In this document: piece after piece, positions 1-8,675 of the stretch
How the letters are laid out: every line of letters starts with the position of its first letter
Position numbering within the stretch: the stretch's first letter is position 1
Assembly: GCA_947484275.1 (NCBI GenBank)
Contig: CANKOY010000004.1
Span: 36,204-100,203 of the forward strand
Direction of reading: 5' to 3'
Length of the DNA stretch: 64,000 bases
Source of the DNA: Planctomycetota bacterium
Lineage (GTDB): Bacteria; Planctomycetota; UBA1135; GCA-002686595
The notes under the pieces: model-generated
What the model was told of the DNA's origin: nothing
Database searches by the model: none
The model's input: only the letters and a program-made list of their open reading frames with translations
Program-made: the position numbers and the translations under genes

Positions 1-795
1 TCCACCCTGGGCGAGGTCATGCGCGCGGCGGCGGCGGCGAAAAAACCCCTGTACGTGCTGGATCGTCCCAACCCCATCGGCGGCGTGCTGTTCGAGGGGC
101 CGGTGATCGAGGAGGGCTTCCGGAGCTTCATCGGCTATGGCCCGATGCCAGTCTCCCACGGCATGACCGTGGGCGAAGTGGCGCGCTTCTTCCAGCGCGA
201 ACTGGCGCTGGATCTGGACCTGCACGTGATTGCCATGACCGGTTGGCGGCGGACGATGACATGGTCCGACACGGGCCTTCCGTGGGTGCCGACGTCGCCG
301 CACATCCCCCACGCCATCTCGGCCCAGGTCTACATCGCCACCGGGATGATCGGTGGCATTTCCAAGAACGTAAACGATGGCGTGGGCTGGACGGCGCCCT
401 TTGAGACGCTGGCGGCCGAGTTCATCGACGCGCGGGCATTTCGCGCCGAGCTCGAGAGCGCAGCACTGCCCGGCGTTAGCTTCCGCGAAGTCCACTACAC
501 GCCCACGTACCACAGGCACAAGGGTCTGAACCTGCACGGTGTGCAGTTGCACCTCACCCAGGCGAGCGAGTTCCGGCCGCTGCGAACCTCGCTGACGATC
601 CTGTGCACGCTGCAGCGCATGTACGGCGACGAATTGACACTCGAAGATGCGCCGGTCCTCGGGCGGCACTGGGGAACGCTCTCCGTTTTCGACTCCCTGC
701 GCGCGGGCAAGTCCGCGGCGGAGATCGAGGCCGCTTGGCAACCGCTGCTCGCGGACTTCGAGAAACGTCGAGCCCTGGCGTTGATCTACGAGTAG
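1..795 (+). CDS. NamZ-type exo-beta-N-acetylmuramidase (DUF1343), 5' truncated by window edge
   Basis: The reading frame is open from the first base, so the true start lies upstream; 264 codons are visible, ending at TAG 793-795. Family hallmarks of DUF1343 are visible: LDRPNPIGG near the start, a YGPMPVSHGMTVGE stretch, TGLPWVPTSPHIP, and the C-terminal region on processing sites of the substrate. NamZ proteins remove MurNAc residues from the non-reducing end of peptidoglycan glycans, usually outside the cytoplasm. The end overlaps the convergent nagB gene by 10 bases, which fits a wall amino-sugar recycling context, although the two are on opposite strands. Export cannot be judged because the N-terminus is missing. 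Confidence 0.8.
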   Translation, partial: STLGEVMRAAAAAKKPLYVLDRPNPIGGVLFEGPVIEEGFRSFIGYGPMPVSHGMTVGEVARFFQRELALDLDLHVIAMTGWRRTMTWSDTGLPWVPTSPHIPHAISAQVYIATGMIGGISKNVNDGVGWTAPFETLAAEFIDARAFRAELESAALPGVSFREVHYTPTYHRHKGLNLHGVQLHLTQASEFRPLRTSLTILCTLQRMYGDELTLEDAPVLGRHWGTLSVFDSLRAGKSAAEIEAAWQPLLADFEKRRALALIYE

Positions 796-1544
796 GAGCC
801 CAGGGCGTCCCGGTCGGCGAAGAACTGGACGTCGCCATGCTCCAAGAGAAAACTCGCAGGACAGTCCGGGCCAGCGGGTCCACCTAGGGTGCGGGTCAGC
901 GCAGGTCTTTTGTGAGCGCCAAAAGCCAGAAGGCGCACGCGCCGCGCCTCGAGGATCGTTGCCACCCCCATGGTCAGGGCCTGGGTGGGAACTTCGCGCG
1001 GAGAAAACTGGGCCGCTGCATCGGTTCGAGTATCGGGCGCCAAGTCCACGGCGCGCGTTCGCGAGTCCCGCGAACTGCCGGGCTCGTTGAAGCCAATGTG
1101 CCCATTGCGTCCCAAACCGAGCAATTGCAGGTCGATGCCCCCGGCGTCGCGAATCGCCTGCTCGTACTCGGCGCAATGGCGCGCGCGCGCCGAAGGCCCC
1201 AGATCCCCCGCCGGGATGTGCGTGCGGCCTGCCGGCCAGGCCAGGGGATCGAAGAGCCGCGCGCGCATCCATTGCGCGAACGAACGCGGATCCGCGGTGG
1301 TGAGGCCGCAGTACTCGTCCAAGTTGAAGGCGACGAAGTCCGACGTGTCCAGTCGGCCCGCGGCCACGCGCGACACAAGCTCCTCGTAAACCGCGATCGG
1401 CGTGCCGCCTGTGGCCAGGCCCAGCACCAGGGAGCGACCTTGGCCGCGCCGCTTTGCGGCAAGCTCTGCGATCTCGTCCACGAGGATCCGCGCGGCTTCG
1501 CGCGCATCGGAAACGAGTCGAACGCTGTGGGTCTGGCGCGACAT
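786..1544 (-). CDS. nagB: Glucosamine-6-phosphate deaminase
   Basis: Cytoplasmic enzyme converting glucosamine-6-phosphate to fructose-6-phosphate and ammonia. The 252-residue protein carries LGLATGGTP (substrate phosphate loop), FNLDEYCG with the catalytic Asp, and LGLGRNGHIGFNEPGSS with the catalytic His and Glu of the NagB fold. The frame can be extended upstream to 1778, but family similarity begins at MSRQTHSV, so ATG 1542-1544 is chosen; the length then agrees with typical NagB (about 250-266). The gene converges on the muramidase with a 10-base overlap of the coding ends. The next gene upstream on the same strand stops at 1619, 74 bases away, so co-transcription is possible. Confidence 0.9.
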   Translation of the reverse strand: MSRQTHSVRLVSDAREAARILVDEIAELAAKRRGQGRSLVLGLATGGTPIAVYEELVSRVAAGRLDTSDFVAFNLDEYCGLTTADPRSFAQWMRARLFDPLAWPAGRTHIPAGDLGPSARARHCAEYEQAIRDAGGIDLQLLGLGRNGHIGFNEPGSSRDSRTRAVDLAPDTRTDAAAQFSPREVPTQALTMGVATILEARRVRLLAFGAHKRPALTRTLGGPAGPDCPASFLLEHGDVQFFADRDALGSYS

Positions 1545-1618
1545 GCTCTGCACGGAGGCGGAAGCAGACGGCCTCGGGCCCGCAATTGCAATCGCCAAGG
1601 GGCGGATCGCGTGCAGTC

Positions 1619-2200
1619 TCAGCTCGCCGGCGCGGCTTCCAGGCTGAGAACCGGCATAACCAGAAGCATTTCGAACGCCGGAAACTCCCCGATGCGCGCC
1701 ATGGCTCGTCCGACGATCAGTTCTTCGCCGGTCTTGTAGGGAAATCCGGGCGGCTGCTGGGGCCGAAGTCCCTGACAACCCATGGAACGCACGGACAGGC
1801 CCTTGGGAAAACGCACGCGCAGGGCGCCGTCCGCGGCGCCTCCGACGAAGTTGGCGATCTCAAGCATCGCGTCCTTGGTCGTGCGATCGAGTTCGGTCAG
1901 GGAGCGCTTCGCCCTGACTACGTCCTGAGGGACCATGAGCAGCAAGCTGGCCATGGAAATCGCCTCGGGCAGAGGCATGAGCAGTGCGCCGTAGCCCGTC
2001 TCCCCGCGCAGATCGAAGGACAGCTTGAACGCGATGTGCACTTGCTCGTTGCCCGCCGGCTTGGAGCGCCAGCGCTGGGCGCCCGTGGAGTGGATCTTGA
2101 CCTGATGGTCGATGAGCATGCTGAGGTCACCTGCGACGCGCGAAATCACTTCGCGCACCTGGCTCTCAAACGGCGCGCCTGCGGGGGAATGGGTCGGCAT
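1619..2200 (-). CDS. CheC/CheX-like chemotaxis phosphatase domain protein
   Basis: A 193-residue soluble protein. It shows one E-x-x-N-x-x-G signature of the CheC/CheX/FliY fold (Glu114, Asn117, Gly120, within LEIANFVGGAADGAL), preceded by a hydrophobic segment (MASLLLMVP) typical of these folds. CheX/CheC proteins dephosphorylate CheY-P or act as adaptor domains; many planctomycetes carry orphan copies away from chemotaxis operons, and no che or flagellar gene is seen here. ATG 2198-2200 is used; no strong ribosome binding site precedes it. It could equally be a PilZ- or FliM-like regulatory module; the assignment rests on the single motif and length. Confidence 0.5.
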   Translation of the reverse strand: MPTHSPAGAPFESQVREVISRVAGDLSMLIDHQVKIHSTGAQRWRSKPAGNEQVHIAFKLSFDLRGETGYGALLMPLPEAISMASLLLMVPQDVVRAKRSLTELDRTTKDAMLEIANFVGGAADGALRVRFPKGLSVRSMGCQGLRPQQPPGFPYKTGEELIVGRAMARIGEFPAFEMLLVMPVLSLEAAPAS

Positions 2201-2229
2201 TGGTGGATTACTGGATTAGCGCTGGCGCT

Positions 2230-2403
2230 TCAGGCCTGCTCGGGCATGAACTCGCGGCGCAAGTTTGAGTCGAGCGATCCGGCGCAGATTCGACAGTCCA
2301 GGGCGCCGCTGAACCGCACCGTCCTGTGGCCGTTCGCGCCGAGGATCGGCGTGCCGTTGGCAACGCGTCCGCGCGATTCGAGCATCGACATCTTGAGCTG
2401 CAT
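2230..2403 (-). CDS. Possible small hypothetical protein (57 aa)
   Basis: A short frame starting at ATG 2401-2403 and ending with TGA at 2230-2232, 29 bases upstream of the CheX-like start on the same strand. The product has a hydrophilic sequence with a CRIC pair of cysteines near residue 40 and a C-terminal FMPEQA. Composition looks more protein-like than the alternative frames here, which are arginine/proline-rich shadows. No family is recognised. It may be a leader peptide or a small partner of the downstream gene; it may also not be translated. Confidence 0.3.
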   Translation of the reverse strand: MQLKMSMLESRGRVANGTPILGANGHRTVRFSGALDCRICAGSLDSNLRREFMPEQA

Positions 2404-2927
2404 TTTTGCGGGTGCGCTTGTCCAACACTGACGGCGGAGCAGGGTGGAGGGCAGTGGGCCCGGCCAACCTGACGAGCGCTCTTCGGCACGGCACCGGGCC
2501 AACCTGAACCAAGCGCGGGTTCAAAATTGGATGCCCCACTGATCATGCCGCGCGCGCCTGCTCCGGGCGGTCGCAGGCCCAGCGCTCAGAGTCGCCGCGC
2601 TCGAGCCCAACGCGCAGCCGTAGGGTGCTTTCCCTCGCATAAAGGACCAGAAACCCCTTGGGCGCGAGAGTTCTCGCACGCGCCTGATGCAGCTTTGCGG
2701 CCGTGGCGTTTCAGCAGTGAAATCCAGAGCAGCTCTTTCCTGGCCACGGGCTGTGGAAACACTCCGGCCCGTGCGCTCACGCCCCGGGCAGGCTCATGTG
2801 GTCTCGCGCCTTCCCACAACGATCAGAGCCAGCACTGACTCAAGGTCGTGCTGGCCCTGGGAGGACCCGTGCGAGCGACCCCGCGGTCGAATCGCGCGCT
2901 AGGACAGCAATGCGCCGCGAAGCGGCA
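2404..2927. other. Intergenic region, no convincing gene
   Basis: No reading frame here has protein-like composition; the candidates are arginine-rich shadows of GC-rich DNA. An 11-base direct repeat (GGCCAACCTGA at 2462-2472 and 2498-2508, 36 bases apart) and an inverted repeat at 2828-2855 are visible. The region presumably holds the promoter of the upstream minus-strand genes near 2403 and the 3' end of the TPR gene that stops at 2928. No tRNA-like cloverleaf was found. Confidence 0.5.
2828..2855. repeat. Perfect 8-bp inverted repeat (hairpin)
   Basis: GCCAGCAC at 2828-2835 pairs with GTGCTGGC at 2848-2855, leaving a 12-base loop. It lies about 70 bases downstream of the stop of the minus-strand TPR gene (2928), so it could be a transcript 3' end structure, but there is no T-run on either side and a rho-independent terminator cannot be claimed. 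Confidence 0.3.
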
Positions 2928-3791
2928 TCACTTCGATGCCATCTGGGCCTGGAGCGCAGCGTTGTCCGGGAACATCGAGGCGCCCTGGGCCCAAACTTCC
3001 TTGGCCTTGGCCAGGTCGCCTGCGGACTCGTGCATGTTGCCCAAGTACAAGTAGGCCATCGCATGATGCGGCTTCTTGGGCCCCGCGTTCTGCTGCGCAA
3101 TCAGCGTCTGAAACTCGCCGATCGCAAGACCGGGCTTGCCGGTGATCGCTGGCCAGTGGGTGTAGGACACGGCCTTGGTGAAGCGCGCTTCCCAATGCTG
3201 GGGATCCAACGTGAGCGCGGTGTCGAAGGAACTGTCGGCCTTCATGGCCCACTTGCCCTGCTCAACGAGATTTGAGCGCATGAGCTTTTGCAGGTACGCA
3301 TTGCCGAGGTCCACGCGCAGGTCCGGATTGTTCGGCTCGCGGGCGGCGCGGTCGGCCATGGCCTCCATGAGGGGATCCAAGATCCCGGCCTTGTGTGCGC
3401 GCTCCCAGATTTCGGTGCGTTCGTTGTAGCTCAGTTCCGGATCGCTCAACTGCGCCAGGGCCGATTCCAGAGTCATCTCCGTCGGCGCGACAACCACAGG
3501 GGCCACATCAGTGGGCTCGACGCCGACAACTGCGGCGGCGGACTCCACCGGGGAAGCCACTGAGCTGCGATCAGTGCGCGATGCAAGCAGCGCCTGGGAG
3601 CTGCGCAGTTCGTCGATGGCGCGCTGGAGTTGCTGATTGTCCTTTTCCAGCTTGGCAACACGGGCGTCCTCCGACGCGGCTGCCACCGGAGACTCCAGGC
3701 TGTCCGATGGGACGAGCACCACCATCAGGGCACCGGCGGCGGCCCCGGCAAGGCAGGCAATCAAGATTGTCGGGAGACTTGTTCGGGTCAT
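2928..3791 (-). CDS. Membrane-anchored TPR protein with coiled coil
   Basis: A 287-residue protein. Residues 8-27 form one hydrophobic segment (ILIACLAGAAAGALMVVLV) acting as signal anchor; residues about 40-65 are a short coiled coil (VAKLEKDNQQLQRAIDEL); a flexible Ala/Val/Pro linker follows; the rest is alpha-helical with TPR-like repeats, for instance the ATAYLYLGN-type helix pair near residues 243-275. TPR modules mediate protein-protein contacts, so a periplasmic scaffold is plausible. ATG 3789-3791. It stands 108 bases downstream of the FecR-like gene on the same strand and may share its transcript. No specific family name is recognised. Confidence 0.6.
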   Translation of the reverse strand: MTRTSLPTILIACLAGAAAGALMVVLVPSDSLESPVAAASEDARVAKLEKDNQQLQRAIDELRSSQALLASRTDRSSVASPVESAAAVVGVEPTDVAPVVVAPTEMTLESALAQLSDPELSYNERTEIWERAHKAGILDPLMEAMADRAAREPNNPDLRVDLGNAYLQKLMRSNLVEQGKWAMKADSSFDTALTLDPQHWEARFTKAVSYTHWPAITGKPGLAIGEFQTLIAQQNAGPKKPHHAMAYLYLGNMHESAGDLAKAKEVWAQGASMFPDNAALQAQMASK

Positions 3792-3899
3792 GATCGTGTT
3801 CGAGTTTCAGGCGGTTGGAATGGGATGGCAAGAGGGCGGGGCCCCGCGGGGGTCCCCCATGGCACAGATGAGTGATCTGAGCGCTGGAACTCCTTCGAA

Positions 3900-6425
3900 C
3901 TATTTTCCGGTCGCTGCCCCGTCCGCTGGAACTGCCCGCAGCACCAGGGTCAGGGCCGGCGCGGATGCGGCGCCGAGAACGTGCTCCAGCACGGAGCCCT
4001 CAGGAGCGGACAAACGGATGACCAACGACTCCTTGGGCAGTCCATCGAGCTCCAGTCGCCCGCTCCCGTCAGTGCGCGGATCGCGCGAGCACTGAAATTC
4101 CATTCCAGCGCGGTCGATCAGATGCACCCGAACCCCGGAGCGCGCGCGCCGTTGCTCATCGGTCACCGTGAGCATTAGGGAGCGGCCGGGTTTGAATTCG
4201 AGGTCCACTGCGGACGGCTCGATGCCCGCGCGAACTTCGAGTCCATCGCGACCTGCAAACGCGAGGCCCGCGCCCGGGTATACCCGCAGGCGATAGAACC
4301 CATCGCTCAAGTGCGGAATGCGCCATTGGCCGTTGGCGTCGCTCAACACCTTGGCGACGAAATCATCCTGCCCCGAGCTCTGTTCACGTTCGAGGACCAC
4401 AACCGCGGATTCCACGGCCCGCGCATCCGAAGCAGCGCGAATAGCGCCATGCAGCATTCCGGCCGGCGCGATGAAGTCGCGCTGGACATTGCGCGCGCCC
4501 GGAACCTCAACCACATCGACGTGCACCATGTCCATGGGCATGCGCACGCCGAGGAAAACGTCGTAGTTGCCTGGCGGCACGTCCGTGAACTCGAAGGCAC
4601 CTTCCGCTCCGCACACTTGGGAGCGCCAGTTGAAATTCGTCGCTCCTGTGGCGCCCGCGGCAGCGTCGCGCAACATGATCGAGATCGTCGTCCCAGAGAG
4701 CGGTCGGCTGTTAGCGGAGAACAAGCGGCCCGAAAGTCGCGAGCCCTGGGGCGAAGCCAAGAAGTTGACGGTCTGCACTTCGCCTTCGCGCAGTCGAGTT
4801 TCGCGCACTTCGGTGCGCGGCTCACCCTGGGTTTCGCCGGCACCTGACACGTCCAGGCGCACGACCACGCAGCTACCGGCGGGCAAGTCCTGCGCGGAAT
4901 AGGCGCCGCTCGCGTCGGTGACGACCCAGCCGAAGGAGCGCCGTGGGAGCCCGAGCACCGCGCGCTGGGGCATGATCACGATTTCCGCTCCCATGCAAGG
5001 CGATCCGTCTTCGCGCTCGACGAGTCCCGCGAGCCCACAGCCGGCCGACAGCGCGATTGTCAGCTCGAATCCGTCGGTTCCTGCCCGAAGGGGAGCACTC
5101 CACTGCGGCCCGTAGCCGGCATGGGTGGCTCGCACCACCGTCGGCGTGCTAGCCAGGTGTTCGAACACGAAGCGACCCGACGCATCCGAGCGCGCCATGG
5201 CCGAAGGATTGTCGGGACACTCGTCGAGTCCGAAGTGCAGCAGCGAAGTCGGAACATCGCTCTCCGACAACAGCGTGACGCCCGCAATCGGAGCTCCGCT
5301 TTGGGCGTCGATCACGCGCCCGGTGAGCCCGACGCCGCGCTCGAGGACGACTTCGAGGACTGCCGGCGCTTTGCCGACAATCACGTGCTCGCGCGTCCAC
5401 AGTGCATGGCCCGGCGCGCGGACGAAAACCGTCCACGGGCCAGCCTCCAGTGAGTCGAAAGCAAACTGGCCGTCTGGATGCACGAGTTCGTGCACGATAG
5501 GGTCCGCCGTGTCCGGCAACTCCAATTCGCGCAACAGGATCACCGAGAAACTCGCGATCGGTTCTGCATTCGGACCGCGCACGCGGCCCGAAATCGACTT
5601 GAGCGGGCCGACCTCCGCTGAAGTGGGCGTGGGTTCCTGCGGCAGGGGCTTGCGCCCCGCGCCGACGTCCCCGAGCACACCCGGAAGCGAGCCAGCGACC
5701 GCTGTCGGGGCGCTTGAGGGCAGGCCGTTCTTGGGCCCCATGGTGAACAGTCGCTCGCGAACCAGTTTCTCCCTCCGGCCGTCGCGGGCCTCGAAGCGCG
5801 CGCGACCGGCAGCCAGCCAAGCGCGCGCTGTCTCGGGATCCGAGCTCGAAAAATCCAGATCCGCGTCTGTGCACTCGATCGCGCCGAGCTCGGTGCTGAT
5901 TCGGCCCTGGAATCCTCGCAGGCTGAAGGCTCCAGCCGAGATTTCGATTTCAGGTGTGCGGCCCCCGGGCGTGATGCGCGCGTGGGCGGGGCCTGCAAAG
6001 GCCAGTGCGCCCGGACCCGTCGAGACCGCGGCAACGCGGCCAGCGGGAACGAACAGCTCTAGCCCATGCTCCGCCCCATCGAGGCGCGGCACGTCATTGA
6101 TCCCGCGCCCCGTGCTCACCCATGGACCTTCTTCAGAGCGCACGGCGATCTCCAAGCGGGCGAGGATGCGGTCGCGGGCGAGATCGGAGCGCGCGAATGC
6201 CATGGCGCCGAGCCACGCGATCAGAAAACCCGCGGCAGCGGCGAACGCCGCCGTGCGCAGCGGCCAGCGAAGTGCGACCGGACGCGGCAGCGCAGCCAGC
6301 GCCGCCCGTTCCACCTGGGCCGCAAATCCAGTGCGGACCGGCACCTCGCGGTAGGCGCGCGTGAACAAGAGGACGAGATTCGTCTCTAGCACGCTGTTCG
6401 AATCGCCGCGTGTCTCCGAGCTCAA
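3900..6425 (-). CDS. FecR-like anti-sigma protein fused to carboxypeptidase-regulatory-like domains
   Basis: An 841-residue single-pass membrane protein. The N-terminus (about 1-55) is cytosolic and could hold the sigma factor; residues about 57-77 (TAAFAAAAGFLIAWLGAMAF) are the membrane segment. Residues about 125-200 resemble a FecR domain (LFVPAGRVAAVSTGPG, then IEISAGAFSLRGFQGR). From about 275 onward come several beta-sandwich units of the CarboxypepD_reg type (ISGRVRGPNAEPIASF, LTGRVIDAQSGAPIAG, LAGLVEREDGSPCMGA, LSGRLFSANSRPLSG). It overlaps the stop of the upstream ECF sigma gene (TTGA, 6422-6425), indicating translational coupling, so it most likely senses an external or periplasmic signal and controls that sigma factor. 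The start codon would be TTG at 6425; GTG at 6392 is the alternative. Confidence 0.7.
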   Translation of the reverse strand: MSSETRGDSNSVLETNLVLLFTRAYREVPVRTGFAAQVERAALAALPRPVALRWPLRTAAFAAAAGFLIAWLGAMAFARSDLARDRILARLEIAVRSEEGPWVSTGRGINDVPRLDGAEHGLELFVPAGRVAAVSTGPGALAFAGPAHARITPGGRTPEIEISAGAFSLRGFQGRISTELGAIECTDADLDFSSSDPETARAWLAAGRARFEARDGRREKLVRERLFTMGPKNGLPSSAPTAVAGSLPGVLGDVGAGRKPLPQEPTPTSAEVGPLKSISGRVRGPNAEPIASFSVILLRELELPDTADPIVHELVHPDGQFAFDSLEAGPWTVFVRAPGHALWTREHVIVGKAPAVLEVVLERGVGLTGRVIDAQSGAPIAGVTLLSESDVPTSLLHFGLDECPDNPSAMARSDASGRFVFEHLASTPTVVRATHAGYGPQWSAPLRAGTDGFELTIALSAGCGLAGLVEREDGSPCMGAEIVIMPQRAVLGLPRRSFGWVVTDASGAYSAQDLPAGSCVVVRLDVSGAGETQGEPRTEVRETRLREGEVQTVNFLASPQGSRLSGRLFSANSRPLSGTTISIMLRDAAAGATGATNFNWRSQVCGAEGAFEFTDVPPGNYDVFLGVRMPMDMVHVDVVEVPGARNVQRDFIAPAGMLHGAIRAASDARAVESAVVVLEREQSSGQDDFVAKVLSDANGQWRIPHLSDGFYRLRVYPGAGLAFAGRDGLEVRAGIEPSAVDLEFKPGRSLMLTVTDEQRRARSGVRVHLIDRAGMEFQCSRDPRTDGSGRLELDGLPKESLVIRLSAPEGSVLEHVLGAASAPALTLVLRAVPADGAATGK

Positions 6426-7030
6426 TCGAGCCCCCCTCGGCGCTTGGCCAGCAGCGTGAACACCCCCGCGAAGGACACGCGAGCGCGCGTCAACAGGGAC
6501 TCCGCCGCCTTGGTGGAGCGTCCCACGCTTTCGCCGACCGCGGCGGTCGAGGCGCCGTCCACATATTTGGACAGCAACGCTTCGCGGTAGTCGCGCGGCA
6601 ACTGCGCCAAGGCCGCCCCCACCAGCTCGCTGGTCTCGCGCTGCTCCAACACCCAGTCCGGGAGCGCAGTCTCGTCGATCGATGCCAGCAACGAGTCGAT
6701 GTCCCCATCGGCGGATTCCAGGGCATCCGAAAGCGCCATGGGCCGCTGCCTGCGGCGCCGCGAGCGGATCTTGTTCTTGGCGATCCCCGCGAGCCAGGTC
6801 TGCAGGGTCGAGCGACCGTCGAAGCGACCCAGGCTCTCGAAGGCCACGACGAACGTGTCTTGGACCACGTCCTCGACGTCCACGGCCGAAGCCCCCATGC
6901 GGTAGTGCGCGAACTCGTACAACGGCCGAAAGTGGAGCGAAAACAACTCTTCTGAGGCGCCGTGCTCGCCGGCGAGCACGCGCCGCACCAAATCCGCTTC
7001 CAGGCGGGCCGCGTCCAACGGAGGTGTCAC
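6422..7030 (-). CDS. RNA polymerase ECF-type sigma-70 factor
   Basis: Region 2 is visible as LYEFAHYRMGASAVDVEDVVQDTF and TWLAGIAKNKIRSRRRR; region 4 as LAQLPRDYREALLSKYVDG followed by an HTH (STAAVGESVGRSTKAAESLL). The arginine-rich stretch and the SVGRSTKAAE recognition helix match the planctomycete ECF class that pairs with large membrane regulators. The frame could begin at GTG 7141, inside the end of prmA, but family similarity starts near residue 45 of that version, so GTG 7028-7030 is preferred (202 residues). Its stop overlaps the start of the FecR-like gene, the usual layout for a sigma factor and its regulator. Confidence 0.8.
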   Translation of the reverse strand: MTPPLDAARLEADLVRRVLAGEHGASEELFSLHFRPLYEFAHYRMGASAVDVEDVVQDTFVVAFESLGRFDGRSTLQTWLAGIAKNKIRSRRRRQRPMALSDALESADGDIDSLLASIDETALPDWVLEQRETSELVGAALAQLPRDYREALLSKYVDGASTAAVGESVGRSTKAAESLLTRARVSFAGVFTLLAKRRGGLD

Positions 7031-7083
7031 GCGCTGCCAGTGTGCCCCGGGGGGCCGCAATCCTTCGGGAATTCTCGGTAGAC

Positions 7084-8142
7084 CTAGCAGTCCGCGGGCA
7101 GGATGCCAGCGTAAGTGTCCCAGCGTCCGCGCGTACGGCACTCCTGAAGCTGCAGCCCAGCCGCAGCCAGGGCCGCCAAGGTGGAAACCCGGAGGTCCGA
7201 GCGGCAGCCGCTGATGGCGAACCAGCCCCCCGGGCGCAGCCGGCGCGCCATTTCAGCCGCGTGGCTCTGGATCAGGTCTGCAAACAGATTCGCGCAGACC
7301 CCGTCGAAGCCGGTGTCCGCGACTTCGAGGCATTCGAAGCCGCCGACGCGCCAGACGCAACGCTTGGCGACCCCGTTGTCGTGGGCAAGGGTCTCAGCGT
7401 AGGGAATGGCCGCGGAATCGATATCGAAGCCCAGGGTCGCCTCGGCACCGCAAAGGGCAGCGGCCACAGCCAGGATCCCGTTGCCGCAACCGGCGTCGAG
7501 CACGCGGTCACCGGAGCGCGCGCGCTCGCGCACCACGCGCAGACAACCGCGAGTCGAGGGATGGCGCCCGGTTCCGAAGGCGCCACCGGGCTCGAGCAAC
7601 AGCCGCTGATCGGTGGCGCGCGGCCTGCCAGCGTAGTCGTGGTGCACGATCGCAAAGCCTGCGACGCGAAAAGGTCTCCAGGTTTTTTTCCAGGAGTTGG
7701 CGTAGTCCTCTGGCGGCAAGGGCAGGAACTTCGCGCTGAGGCCGCGCAGTTCTTCAGCGCCTGTGCTTTCGCACAGCTCGGCCAGACGGCGCTGGACCTC
7801 GGCGCGCAGCTCGGGGTTGTCGCGAGCCTCGGGCACGAACGTGCGCACGTAGTCGAGGCCAGGAGGGGGCGCATCGCTGGCGAGCGAGGGTCGCCCAAAG
7901 GCGACGCTGGTGCACGGCGAGAGCGCCAGTACATCGGCGATCAACTCGAGCCAGCCCTCGGGGGCCAGCACTCGGATTTCAGTCCAGGCGGGAGGCGCGG
8001 TGCGTTCCAAGCGCGCCACAGTAGGCACTGCGCCGACTGCAGCGCCAGTTCGCAGGCTCGGAATGCGCGCGAGAAGCACTTCACGCTCGGCCCCGGGGCC
8101 GCTGGCCAGCCCCAGGGCGCGCACCCGATCCACGATCCGCAT
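7084..8142 (-). CDS. prmA: Ribosomal protein L11 methyltransferase-like enzyme
   Basis: SAM-dependent methyltransferase of the PrmA family, which trimethylates ribosomal protein L11. Visible signatures: LEPGGAFGTGRHPSTRGCL just before the SAM site, motif I VLDAGCGNGILAVAA, the acidic loop GFDIDSAAI, and ANLFADLI in place of the family's ANI motif. The C-terminal Rossmann domain is complete; the N-terminal substrate domain starts at WTEIRVLAPEGW. The open frame begins at GTG 8205, but ATG 8140-8142 has AGGA upstream and is used here (352 residues); even so about 50 residues precede the usual family start. The gene ends 53 bases before the preferred sigma start. Confidence 0.85.
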   Translation of the reverse strand: MRIVDRVRALGLASGPGAEREVLLARIPSLRTGAAVGAVPTVARLERTAPPAWTEIRVLAPEGWLELIADVLALSPCTSVAFGRPSLASDAPPPGLDYVRTFVPEARDNPELRAEVQRRLAELCESTGAEELRGLSAKFLPLPPEDYANSWKKTWRPFRVAGFAIVHHDYAGRPRATDQRLLLEPGGAFGTGRHPSTRGCLRVVRERARSGDRVLDAGCGNGILAVAAALCGAEATLGFDIDSAAIPYAETLAHDNGVAKRCVWRVGGFECLEVADTGFDGVCANLFADLIQSHAAEMARRLRPGGWFAISGCRSDLRVSTLAALAAAGLQLQECRTRGRWDTYAGILPADC

Positions 8143-8273
8143 CCGCCCGGGTCCTGGTGGTAGATCCGCTGCTGCGCTCGATTCAGAACGAGTTCGGTCC
8201 CCCACAGCTAGGTGCGGATCTGGAGTGATGAACTCCTTGATGAAACGGCTTCCGACCCTCCCGGCGATGCTGA

Positions 8274-8642
8274 TCAGCGCGCGGCGCTAAGACCCAGCCA
8301 GGCGGCGGCGATCGAAAGCGACAGGTGCAACAGCGCGTGCAGCGACGCCCTGCCCACGGCGCCCGAGCGCAGGAGCTCCACGCTTTCATTGGAGAAAGCA
8401 GAGAAGGTGGTGAAGGCGCCGAGCAGACCGACGAGCGCAAAGGCGCGCAAGTTCTCACTGCTCTGCGGGCGCGCCGCGAGCAGTGTCGCGACGAAGCCCG
8501 CAGCAAAAGAGCCGATCACGTTGACGATCAGTACGCCCAGGGGAATGCCCGCCGCCACCCAGCGCACGCCGATACTTGTGCAGCCGTGGCGCATCACAGC
8601 CCCCAGTGCGCCGCCGAGGGCGATCCATGCCACGCGCTCCAT
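8274..8642 (-). CDS. crcB: Fluoride-specific ion channel FluC/CrcB
   Basis: A 122-residue four-helix membrane protein with all family signatures: GALGAVMRHG after the first helix, the NVIGSFAAG segment that lines the pore, and GLLGAFTTFSAFSNE, the Phe/Thr/Ser fluoride track. Two inverted subunits form the channel exporting fluoride. ATG 8640-8642 (MERVAWIALGG) is chosen over an upstream alternative at 8666 because it matches the family start. Only 33 bases separate it from the HupE-like stop upstream, leaving no room for a fluoride riboswitch; expression probably depends on the upstream promoter. Confidence 0.92.
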   Translation of the reverse strand: MERVAWIALGGALGAVMRHGCTSIGVRWVAAGIPLGVLIVNVIGSFAAGFVATLLAARPQSSENLRAFALVGLLGAFTTFSAFSNESVELLRSGAVGRASLHALLHLSLSIAAAWLGLSAAR

Positions 8643-8675
8643 CGCCGCGCAGCATAGCGAGACCACGGGTTCGGA

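Noticed and set aside
2441..2545. tRNA-like GGTTCAAA segment
   Set aside because: No acceptor or anticodon stem can be formed around it.
5125..6354. Long plus-strand open frame (409 codons)
   Set aside because: It is the antisense shadow of the FecR-like gene, Ser/Arg/Pro-rich and without recognisable motifs.
6682..8163. Long plus-strand open frame (493 codons)
   Set aside because: It runs antisense to the sigma factor and prmA genes, which both have clear family motifs.
8643..8675. Fluoride riboswitch before crcB
   Set aside because: Only 33 bases separate crcB from the upstream stop and no riboswitch core is visible.
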